From: an uncultured Collinsella sp.
GTDB taxonomy: Bacteria > Actinomycetota > Coriobacteriia > Coriobacteriales > Coriobacteriaceae
Reading direction: 5' to 3'
Assembly: GCA_902494935.1 (NCBI GenBank)
Contig: CABUVH010000117.1
Span: 1-6,033 of the forward strand
Length of the DNA: 6,033 nucleotides
Every line of letters starts with the position of its first letter. The stretch's first letter is position 1. Position numbers and translations under genes: made by a program. The notes beneath the pieces are model-generated. The model was not told where the DNA came from. It worked only from the letters and a program-made list of their open reading frames with translations, and did no database searches. Below, piece after piece: positions 1 through 5,329 of this stretch.

Positions 1-26
1 AATCATTGCGTACCTAATGATTTTTT
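1..26. terminator. Partial AT-rich hairpin with T-run, probable terminator of an upstream gene
   Basis: AATCATT (1-7) is a perfect inverted repeat of AATGATT (16-22), with an 8-nt loop and a run of T up to 26. The left arm lies at the window edge, so the stem may extend further as A:T pairs, which would make it a typical bidirectional intrinsic terminator. The stem is weak as seen. The T-run overlaps a possible -10 box for queH, so both readings cannot be fully separated. Confidence 0.4.
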
Positions 27-29
27 AAT
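24..29 (+). promoter_or_regulatory. Possible -10 box for queH
   Basis: TTTAAT matches the TATAAT consensus at 5 of 6 positions and lies 45 bases before the chosen queH start. No convincing -35 hexamer can be placed, because the correct spacing reaches the first bases of the window. It could equally be just the T-run of the preceding hairpin. Confidence 0.28.
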
Positions 30-68
30 CCCCGTCCCAGAAAAATCATTGTGGGGGAGGAGATGTTG

Positions 69-644
69 ATGAAGCCGTTGCTGCTGCATGCGTGCTGTGC
101 ACCATGCTCGCTTGAGCCGGTTCGTCTGCTGCGCGAGGAGGGGTTTGAGCCCACGATTTGCTGGACCAACCCCAATATTCAGCCGCGCGATGAATGGCAG
201 CGCCGCCTGGACGAGCTGCGCCGGTGGTGTGCCGACGGCGGCATCGAGCTTATCGAGGCGGGGGAGGACCGCGAGCGCTGGGAGGCCGGTGTGGCCCCGT
301 TGGGTGCCGATCGACCCCGCCGCTGTCGTGCGTGCTATGCCCTGCGTCTGGCCGAGGCATGCCGTGTGGCCCAGGAGCGCGGGTTTGAATATGTGGGCAC
401 GACGCTCGCCGTTTCGCCGTATCAGCTGTTCGAAACCTGCAATGATGTGCTGGATCGTTTGGCTGCCGCTCGCGGTCTCACTCCGGTGATTCGCGATTTT
501 CGCCCGTATTACCCCGAGGCGACACGTCGTTCGCGCGAGCTTGGCATGTATCGGCAGAACTACTGTGGTTGCCGCTTCTCTGCCGTCGAGGCGGCCATGG
601 ACCGCGCCCGCATCCGCGACGAGCGCAAAGCCGCCAAAAAGTAG
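69..644 (+). CDS. queH: Epoxyqueuosine reductase QueH (DUF208 family)
   Basis: The predicted 191-aa cytoplasmic enzyme reduces epoxyqueuosine to queuosine at position 34 of tRNA, the last step of the pathway. It replaces the unrelated cobalamin-dependent QueG. Family signatures are clear: HACCAPCS at residues 7-14 (Cys9, Cys10, Cys13), RCRACYALRL at 85-94 (Cys86, Cys89), TTLAVSPYQ at 111-119, FRPYYPEA near 144-151 and YCGCRFS at 165-171 (Cys166, Cys168). The paired cysteines are the expected ligands of the iron-sulfur and metal site known in this family. Length is normal and both ends look intact. The ATG at 69 is chosen because GGAGGAG (56-62) lies 6 nt before it. An in-frame GTG at 51 lies before that ribosome site, and an ATG at 63 directly abuts it. 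The queA gene follows after 64 bases and takes the preceding pathway step, which supports the call. Confidence 0.93.
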   Translation: MKPLLLHACCAPCSLEPVRLLREEGFEPTICWTNPNIQPRDEWQRRLDELRRWCADGGIELIEAGEDRERWEAGVAPLGADRPRRCRACYALRLAEACRVAQERGFEYVGTTLAVSPYQLFETCNDVLDRLAAARGLTPVIRDFRPYYPEATRRSRELGMYRQNYCGCRFSAVEAAMDRARIRDERKAAKK

Positions 645-663
645 TTCTTTTGGGCTGGCGGCC

Positions 664-672
664 TGCTAGGAT
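664..672 (+). promoter_or_regulatory. Candidate extended -10 promoter for queA
   Basis: TGC followed by TAGGAT resembles an extended -10 element (TGN plus 4 of 6 matches to TATAAT). It lies 36 bases before the GTG start of queA. No good -35 box is present at 16-18 bp upstream. If it is active, queA has its own start point in the 64-bp gap after queH; otherwise queA is read through from queH. Confidence 0.35.
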
Positions 673-708
673 GTAGAGCGGACTTTAACTATATAAGGAG
701 TATCCGAC

Positions 709-1926
709 GTGTCTATGCGTACCGATGATTTTGACTACAACCTTCCCGAGGAACTGATTGCCCAGGCTCCTGCCGAGCCGCGCGACTCCTGCCGTCTGCT
801 GGTGGTGGATCGCAAGGGCTCCCAGGCGGGAACGCCGCTGGAGCACGGAGGCACCGTTGAGCACCGCATCTTCCGCGACATCATCGACTATATCGAGCCG
901 GGCGATGTGCTCGTCATCAACAAGACGCGCGTGATGCCGGCCCGTCTGATCGGTCGCAAGGCGGGCTCGGGCGGCGTGGTCGAGACGCTGCTGCTCAAGC
1001 GCCGCGAGGATGTTGACCCGCTGGGCCATGTTTGGGAGTGCCTGGTCAAGCCGGGCAAGCGCCTGAAGCCCGGTGCCCAGATTGAGTATCGCGCCGGTGG
1101 CGCCCATGCGCCCGAGGGGGCTCCCGTGGTGCTGACGGCCGAGGTCATCGACTTTGTCACCGATAGCCGTGGTGGCCGTCTGGTGCGCTTTGAGCCGGCC
1201 GGTTGCAATGCCGCCGGCGACCCGCGCACGCTCGACGAGGCTATTCATGCTGCCGGCCACGTGCCGCTGCCGCCCTACATTACCGACTACGAGGGCGACC
1301 CCGAGAAGTACCAGACCGTCTACGCCATGAAGGAGGAGCACTCGGCTGCCGCTCCTACGGCGGGTCTGCACTTTACTCCCGAGCTCATGGCCGCTATCGA
1401 GGCCAAGGGCGCGAAGTTTGCCGCTGTCGAGCTCGAGGTGGGCATCGATACCTTCCGCCTGGTGGAGGAGGACGACCCTACGCAGCACGTGATGCACACC
1501 GAGCGCTACCACGTATCGCAGGAGGTGGTCGACGCCGTGCATAAGGCTAAAGCCGAGGGGCATCGCGTGATCGCCGTCGGCACCACCGCGGTGCGCTCGC
1601 TCGAGAGTGCGTTTGACGCGGACGCGCCGGTGTCCGATCCGGCTGTGACGGCGCGCTATTTTGAGGGCCGTGAGGACGGCGCCGACACGCTCGGCCGCGG
1701 TGACATCGTGGTGCGCGAGAACGCGACGACGCAGCTCTACCTCATGCCTGGCTCGACCTATCACGTGGTTGACGCGCTGATCACGAACTTCCACGTGCCG
1801 CGCTCCACGCTCATGATGCTCGTGAGCGCGCTTGCCTCCCGCGACCAGATCATGGATGCCTACGCCGCCGCCATCGAAGAACGTTATCGCTTCTTCAGCT
1901 TTGGCGACGCGATGCTCATTCAGTAG
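709..1926 (+). CDS. queA: S-adenosylmethionine:tRNA ribosyltransferase-isomerase QueA
   Basis: QueA transfers and isomerises the ribosyl group of S-adenosylmethionine onto preQ1 in tRNA, making epoxyqueuosine, the substrate of the upstream queH product. Recognised motifs in order: DFDYNLPEELIAQ (7-19), DVLVINKTRVMPARL (66-80), GHVPLPPYI (183-191), YQTVYA (201-206), AAAPTAGLHFT (213-223), MHTERY (262-267), GTTAVRSLES (291-300), TNFHVPRSTLMMLVSA (359-374) and YRFFSFGDAMLI (393-404). At 405 aa it is longer than the usual 340-360. Extra sequence seems to lie near residues 35-50, 128-180 and 303-332. The usual LHVGxGTF motif reads LEVGIDTF (242-249). The GTG at 709 is preferred because AAGGAG (695-700) is 8 nt upstream, while the next in-frame ATG (715) would be 14 nt away. 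The stop codon touches a structured element. The identification is secure; the size and altered motif are lineage features or worth checking. Confidence 0.95.
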   Translation: MSMRTDDFDYNLPEELIAQAPAEPRDSCRLLVVDRKGSQAGTPLEHGGTVEHRIFRDIIDYIEPGDVLVINKTRVMPARLIGRKAGSGGVVETLLLKRREDVDPLGHVWECLVKPGKRLKPGAQIEYRAGGAHAPEGAPVVLTAEVIDFVTDSRGGRLVRFEPAGCNAAGDPRTLDEAIHAAGHVPLPPYITDYEGDPEKYQTVYAMKEEHSAAAPTAGLHFTPELMAAIEAKGAKFAAVELEVGIDTFRLVEEDDPTQHVMHTERYHVSQEVVDAVHKAKAEGHRVIAVGTTAVRSLESAFDADAPVSDPAVTARYFEGREDGADTLGRGDIVVRENATTQLYLMPGSTYHVVDALITNFHVPRSTLMMLVSALASRDQIMDAYAAAIEERYRFFSFGDAMLIQ

Positions 1927-2092
1927 GTTACGGCGTTTTCCAAACGCCGTAACCGGCCGACGCTGCAAACGCCCCTAAGCGGCAATCTGACGTTCAATTG
2001 TCGGGCATGACCAGAAGGTCAATGCCCTCCTCTTTCACGTCACCTTGCTCGCTTAGGGGCGTTTTCGCTGTCCGCGCCAAAACATCGGCGTT
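1926..2092 (+). repeat. Composite structured element, copy 1 (3' of queA)
   Basis: The element has the same layout as a second copy at 5142-5311. Hairpin I is GGTTACGGCGTTT (1926-1938) paired perfectly with 1942-1954; its first G is the last base of the queA stop codon. Next comes a shared spacer, GGCCGACGCTGC (1955-1966). Stem-loop II pairs 1967-1981 with 2050-2064 (15 perfect bp). It continues as GCAA/TTGC with a bulged T at 2049, then TGACGT (1988-1993) with ACGTCA (2037-2042). It ends in a tip hairpin, GGGCAT-GACC, loop AGAA, GGTC and ATGCCC (2003-2027), with one bulged base. A shared tail, TCGCTG then CATCGGCGTT, ends near 2092; its TCGGC (2085-2089) can pair with GCCGA (1956-1960). It could be a 3'-UTR RNA or terminator family, or a mobile palindromic repeat. 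No protein is encoded. Confidence 0.75.
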
Positions 2093-2105
2093 GCCGTGGT
2101 TCACT

Positions 2106-2159
2106 CGGCACCTGGGGACGTTCCTTTTGTGCCGGCACTTGGGGACAGTCCTTGCGCCG
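2106..2159. repeat. Two tandem GGGGAC-type palindromic repeats (REP-like)
   Basis: Two small hairpins lie side by side. GGCAC (2107-2111) pairs with GTGCC (2129-2133) around GGGGACGTTCC (2114-2124). CGGCAC (2133-2138) pairs imperfectly with GCGCCG (2154-2159) around GGGGACAGTCC (2141-2151). A 22-nt stretch at 2130-2151 recurs exactly at 5376-5397. Short dispersed hairpins with a constant GGGGACNNTCC core resemble REP sequences, which are often mobilised by REP-associated transposases. No transposase is in the window, so that link is inference. Confidence 0.6.
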
Positions 2160-2168
2160 ATCTAAATA

Positions 2169-2235
2169 AGTTGCGGTGAGATAGTTCTTGAATTGGCCTT
2201 TTTCAGGGCTAGATGGGAACTATCTCACCGCAACT
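2169..2235. repeat. Perfect 19-bp inverted repeat, possible terminator between convergent genes
   Basis: AGTTGCGGTGAGATAGTTC (2169-2187) is matched by its exact reverse complement at 2217-2235, with a 29-nt spacer. It lies 26 bases beyond the stop of the minus-strand coiled-coil gene. Read on that strand, the stem is followed by TTATTTA, so it could end that transcript, although there is no clean U-run. A perfect 19-bp stem in non-coding DNA is unlikely by chance. It may also be another dispersed palindromic repeat. Confidence 0.6.
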
Positions 2236-2261
2236 GCGTTGGGGCGTTTTTGGCAGCGGGT

Positions 2262-4043
2262 TTACTTGCTCGCGAACAGCCAGATCAGGATGATCACCAG
2301 AATCACGGCGATGATGCAGGCGATGGCTCCGGTGAATTTGACGCGTGAGTCGCGGGTTCGCTTGCGCACGTCGTCTTCGGCGGCCTCGAGTTGGGCGACT
2401 TCGCGCTCGGTCTCGGTATGCTCGGCCTTGTCGCGTGCCAAGGACCCGGCGAGCGATTCGGTGATCTCGGGATGGTCGTGCACCTCGGTCGCCTGTTCGA
2501 TAATCGACTGCGCATGTGCGGCGTCCGCCTGGGCGTTTGCGATGGCCTGCTCTTGCTCGCGGCGTGCCTTGTCCTGCGTGGCGATCTTTTCGCGCAGCTC
2601 GCGCTGGCGCGTAGCGGCGGCAGTTTTTGCGGACTGCAATTCGTCGCGCGCGGCATCTGCCTCAGCCGTTACGGCCTGGTGCGCTCGTTTAGCGTCGGCG
2701 ATGGGGGCCTGTGCCTGCTCGACGGCCTGCTCGGCGGCGGCAAGTGAATGCTCAAGATCGGCGGTCACTTGCGGAATGTCTTCCTCGGCCTTGCGGAGGG
2801 CGTCGGCAGCGTCGGAGATTTGCATAGACAACTCGCTGGTGCGCACGGTGTAATTGGCGGGATTTGCCGAAGGGTTGCGCTGCAGCTCGGCATACTCGCG
2901 ACGCAAGGTCTCGAGCTGTGCTCGCGTAGCATCGGCAGTTTGTCGTGCGGCGGCGACACCGGTATCGCGCTCAGCCTTCACTTTGTCGCGGATGCGCTTG
3001 GAATCTTCGAGTCGACGAACCAGGCGGTTGCCGGTCTCGCGCGAGCTCGCCTCGCGGGCTTCCACGGCGTCGAGTGCAGCCTTCAGGCGGAGCTCGGTCG
3101 CATCGTCCTCTGCCTTCATTTGCTCGAGCTGGCCCTTGAGCTCCGTCGCTTTGGCGGCATGGGCGTCACGGTTAATTTCACCTGCCGCAGCGGTCTTTTG
3201 TGCCGCGGCAATCGCCTGGCGTTGATCGGCGATGATCTGATCGTAGCGGCCTGCGATGTCCTGGCGCGTCTCGAGTTCCTCTGCCTGGTCAGCGATGCGC
3301 TGCTCAAGCTCGGCTAAATGGGCGCGGGCATCGGCGAGTGCCTTCTTGGCGGCGTTCATCTCGCGCATGGCCGACGCGCCCTGGGCGATAAAAGTGCCCA
3401 CGGCGTTAGCGGTGTTTGAGACGGCGCTCCCCAGGTCGCGGCTCGTGGCGGGGGAATGCGAGGTGGTCGGGTGCGCGGCCTCGGCGGCATTCATATCGGC
3501 AGTCTGCGGCGCGGCGATATTGCCGGTGCCGCCTTCGATTACGGAAAAGCCCGCTGCGTGCGGGTCGACCGCGTCGGCGCCGATCGTGGGGTGCTCGAGT
3601 TGCAGGAACGAGGGCATGGTGCTGCCCTGGTCGGCAACCGGGGTCTCGCCGGGCACAAACGTCGAGGCGGCCTCGGCGGCTTCCTCTTCCTCGGCGTCGA
3701 CATCGGCATCGGCGACAGCGTTCTTCATCGCTTTGACGGCATCCATCATGGAGTCCATGACGGCGTCGAGCTCTTCTTCCGATGACACCTCGATGGGGCC
3801 CGCTACATTCGGAGCGTTCTCAGCCTTGGGCTCAGTATCGTTCGGGTCCGGCTGCTCTAGCTGCTCTTCTTTGTCTTGCTCTGCGGCGACATTTGCGTCT
3901 GCGGCCTCGTCTGCGCCCGCAGCACCCTCCTCGACAGCGGCATCAATGCCGCCATCGCTGCTGGTAGAAGTATCGCAGTCGTCAATGGTGTCTGCGGAAT
4001 CATCAATATGCTGTTGAGTCTGGGGGTCCAGCTCGTCTGTCAT
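2262..4043 (-). CDS. Tail-anchored acidic coiled-coil membrane protein, function unknown
   Basis: I do not recognise a family for this 593-aa protein. Residues 1 to about 185 are low-complexity and strongly acidic (runs such as DADVDAEEEEAAEAA), rich in Ala, Asp, Glu, Ser and Thr. Residues about 226-566 are a long charged, Ala-rich helical region typical of coiled coil. It is broken near 390-399 (NPSANPANYT) and near 521-527 (VHDHPEI). A single hydrophobic segment (about 572-590, GAIACIIAVILVIILIWLF) precedes a final ASK. With no N-terminal signal, this suggests a tail-anchored protein with the coiled coil in the cytoplasm. GAGGAG (4058-4053, minus strand) lies 9 nt before the ATG at 4043 and only 3 nt before an alternative ATG at 4049 (adding Met-Pro), so 4043 is preferred. 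An in-frame extension to 4175 has no ribosome site at its start. It is convergent with queA and divergent from the SDR, so it is transcribed alone. A structural, envelope or division-scaffold role is possible but only a guess. Confidence 0.85.
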   Translation of the reverse strand: MTDELDPQTQQHIDDSADTIDDCDTSTSSDGGIDAAVEEGAAGADEAADANVAAEQDKEEQLEQPDPNDTEPKAENAPNVAGPIEVSSEEELDAVMDSMMDAVKAMKNAVADADVDAEEEEAAEAASTFVPGETPVADQGSTMPSFLQLEHPTIGADAVDPHAAGFSVIEGGTGNIAAPQTADMNAAEAAHPTTSHSPATSRDLGSAVSNTANAVGTFIAQGASAMREMNAAKKALADARAHLAELEQRIADQAEELETRQDIAGRYDQIIADQRQAIAAAQKTAAAGEINRDAHAAKATELKGQLEQMKAEDDATELRLKAALDAVEAREASSRETGNRLVRRLEDSKRIRDKVKAERDTGVAAARQTADATRAQLETLRREYAELQRNPSANPANYTVRTSELSMQISDAADALRKAEEDIPQVTADLEHSLAAAEQAVEQAQAPIADAKRAHQAVTAEADAARDELQSAKTAAATRQRELREKIATQDKARREQEQAIANAQADAAHAQSIIEQATEVHDHPEITESLAGSLARDKAEHTETEREVAQLEAAEDDVRKRTRDSRVKFTGAIACIIAVILVIILIWLFASK

Positions 4044-4076
4044 AGGCATGTGCTCCTCATCGTTGTTTGTCACCCT

Positions 4077-4082
4077 ATGATA
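4077..4082 (-). promoter_or_regulatory. Candidate -10 box for the coiled-coil gene
   Basis: On the minus strand this reads TATCAT (5 of 6 matches to TATAAT), 33 bases before the ATG at 4043. The start point would fall about 7 bases downstream, leaving a short leader with the GAGGAG ribosome site. The -35 region is GC-rich and matches poorly, so support is moderate. Confidence 0.33.
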
Positions 4083-4182
4083 AAGTCTCGCGCCGACATC
4101 CCGCGCCCCGCAGCAAAGTTTCAAAACGTGTTCGATGACTCGTCGCGTTAACAAAAACTCGGCCGCTCTATCCAATTTTTAC

Positions 4183-4288
4183 TTGACATTCCCTTCGCCG
4201 AAAGACGTTGCGCCGTTCGCCTGCCATGGGCTTTATTTTTCACTTGAAGAAGCTAAAGTTGCATTTCAGCTTTTGGCGCGTTTATTTT
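4183..4288 (+). promoter_or_regulatory. Candidate promoter elements upstream of the SDR gene
   Basis: The divergent intergenic region (4044-4339) is markedly more AT-rich than its flanks. A perfect TTGACA lies at 4183-4188, but the DNA 16-18 bp further on is not -10-like. A second combination, TTGCAT (4259-4264), 18-bp spacer and TATTTT (4283-4288), places a start near 4295, with a leader of about 45 nt. Neither pair is complete. I see no operator repeat or known riboswitch here. Confidence 0.3.
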
Positions 4289-4301
4289 GGATGCGCGCAG
4301 T

Positions 4302-4319
4302 CGGCGGGCGTGCCCGTCG
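4302..4319 (+). other. GC-rich leader hairpin just upstream of the SDR ribosome site
   Basis: CGGCGGGC (4302-4309) pairs with GCCCGTCG (4312-4319) using seven Watson-Crick pairs and one G-U. It ends 8 nt before AAAGGA (4328-4333). It would sit close to the 5' end of a transcript begun near 4295. A 5' hairpin of this sort can stabilise mRNA; that role is inference. Confidence 0.4.
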
Positions 4320-4339
4320 CGATTTTGAAAGGACTTCGT

Positions 4340-5140
4340 ATGGGACTTTTCACTGGTAAGACCGTGATCGTCACCGGCGGCGGCAAGGCCACGCTCAAGG
4401 ACGGCTCCGCTGGCTCCATCGGCTACGGCATCGATATCGCTTTTGCCAAGGAGGGCGCGAACCTCGTCATCACCGGCCGCAACGTCGCCAAGCTCGAGGC
4501 CGCCAAGGAGTCTCTCGAGGCTGAGTACGGCGTCAAGGTTCTGCCTGTTCAGGCCGACGTTTCTGCCGGCCAGGACAACGAGGCCGTCGTACAGAACGTT
4601 ATCGACAAGGCGATTGAGGAGTTCGGCCGCATCGACGCCGTCGTCAACAACGCCCAGGCCAGCGCCTCGGGTGTGACCATCGCCGACCACACTATGGACC
4701 AGTTTAACCTGGCCATTTACTCTGGGCTGTATGCCACCTACCTGTACATGCAGAAGGCCTATCCGCACCTGAAGGAGACCAAGGGCTCTGTGGTCAACTT
4801 TGCTTCGGGCGCCGGCCTGTTTGGTAACTATGGCCAGTGCAGCTATGCTGCTGCCAAGGAGGGCATCCGCGGCCTGACCCGCGTCGCCGCCAACGAGTGG
4901 GGCAAGGACGGCATCAACGTCAACATCGTGTGCCCGCTTGCCTGGACTGCTGCGCTCGAGAACTTCCAGGATGCTTACCCCGAGGCGTTCAAGGCCAACG
5001 TCCACATGCCGCCGGCGGGCCACTACGGCGACGTCGAGAAGGAAATCGGCCGCGTGGTCGTTCAGCTTTGCGGCCCCGACTTTAAGTATATGAACGGCGA
5101 GACCGTCACCCTCGAGGGCGGCATGGGCCAGCGGCCCTAG
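4340..5140 (+). CDS. Short-chain dehydrogenase/reductase (SDR family, NAD(P)-dependent), substrate unknown
   Basis: The 266-aa product has a complete SDR Rossmann fold and is presumably a soluble oxidoreductase. Visible landmarks: beta-1 and nucleotide loop TVIVTGGG (8-15), then a stretch of about nine residues, then GSIGYGI (25-31); TGRN (45-48), whose Arg47 suggests NADP(H) preference; ADV (72-74); VVNNAQ (101-106), where most SDRs have NNAG; and the catalytic Ser156, Tyr169, Lys173 in NFASGAG and SYAAAKEG. The fourth tetrad residue, normally Asn, aligns with Gly129 (in YSGLYATY). ATG 4340 is chosen because AAAGGA (4328-4333) is 6 nt upstream; an in-frame extension from a TTG at 4208 has no such site. 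Length is typical. Codons are strongly biased (AAG, GAG, GCC, ATC, GTC), suggesting good expression. Automatic tools may call it a 3-oxoacyl-ACP reductase or a hydroxysteroid dehydrogenase; the sequence does not fix a substrate. The stop codon is followed after one base by a structured element. Confidence 0.9.
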   Translation: MGLFTGKTVIVTGGGKATLKDGSAGSIGYGIDIAFAKEGANLVITGRNVAKLEAAKESLEAEYGVKVLPVQADVSAGQDNEAVVQNVIDKAIEEFGRIDAVVNNAQASASGVTIADHTMDQFNLAIYSGLYATYLYMQKAYPHLKETKGSVVNFASGAGLFGNYGQCSYAAAKEGIRGLTRVAANEWGKDGINVNIVCPLAWTAALENFQDAYPEAFKANVHMPPAGHYGDVEKEIGRVVVQLCGPDFKYMNGETVTLEGGMGQRP

Positions 5141-5141
5141 G

Positions 5142-5311
5142 GGTTACGGCGTTTTACCAAACGCCGTAACGGGCCGACGCTGCGCGGTCACCAGAGCGAC
5201 AATTTGTCATTCAAAGAGGGCGGCATGACCAGAAGGTCTATGCCGCCCTCTTTTCATGCCAACTTGTTCGCTCTGGCGACCGCTCGCTGGCGTTGCCAGG
5301 GCATCGGCGTT
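5142..5311 (+). repeat. Composite structured element, copy 2 (3' of the SDR gene)
   Basis: This copy has the same architecture as 1926-2092. Hairpin I is GTTACGGCGTTT (5143-5154) paired with 5159-5170, loop TACC. The shared spacer GGCCGACGCTGC is at 5172-5183. Stem-loop II pairs 5184-5198 with 5269-5283 (14 of 15 bp; A5190 faces C5277), then ACAA/TTGT with a bulged T at 5268. An inner helix follows (5205-5210 with 5256-5261, one mismatch), then a long tip hairpin (5213-5253) ending in the same GACC-AGAA-GGTC. The shared tail TCGCTG is at 5284-5289 and CATCGGCGTT at 5302-5311. An extra hairpin, CTGGC/GCCAG (5287-5299), is specific to this copy. Most arm bases differ from copy 1, yet pairing is kept. 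Confidence 0.75.
5213..5254 (+). terminator. Tip hairpin of element copy 2, intrinsic-terminator-like
   Basis: AAAGAGGGCGGCAT (5213-5226) pairs perfectly with 5240-5253, then GACC/GGTC closes an AGAA loop, with one bulged T (5239). The 3' arm ends in TTTT (5251-5254). A long GC-rich stem ending in a short U-run fits an intrinsic terminator for the SDR transcript. The matching hairpin in copy 1 lacks an adjacent U-run, so termination may not be the conserved function. Confidence 0.5.
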
Positions 5312-5329
5312 TGCGTTGCTGACGAAAAG

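Noticed and set aside
51..68. GTG at 51 as the queH start
   Set aside because: It lies before the GGAGGAG ribosome site (56-62) and would add six residues with no family match. The ATG at 69 has ideal spacing and begins directly at the conserved MKPLLLHACC region.
685..1968. Long antisense open frame (427 codons) opposite queA, and similar ones opposite the SDR (4253-5023)
   Set aside because: Both lie opposite genes with firm family motifs. Their products are rich in Arg, His, Gly, Val and Leu, as expected for GC-rich antisense frames. No ribosome site or known domain is visible.
3256..4017. Ser/Ala-rich plus-strand open frame of 253 codons, and another at 2188-2853, opposite the coiled-coil gene
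   Set aside because: The composition is what the reverse of an Ala/Glu/Asp-rich coding strand would give. The minus-strand frame has a good ribosome site, coherent coiled coil and a terminal membrane segment, so it is the real gene.
4340..5140. Assignment of the SDR as 7-beta- or another bile acid hydroxysteroid dehydrogenase
   Set aside because: Such enzymes are known in Collinsella, but the N-terminal region and nucleotide loop here do not match the 7-beta enzyme as I remember it. Nothing in the sequence identifies a steroid substrate.
5142..5311. Integron attC site, suggested by hairpins directly after stop codons
   Set aside because: attC sites keep conserved outer ends with variable centres. 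Here the tip is constant and the arms vary, there are no RYYYAAC/GTTRRRY boxes in the right places, and no integrase is present.
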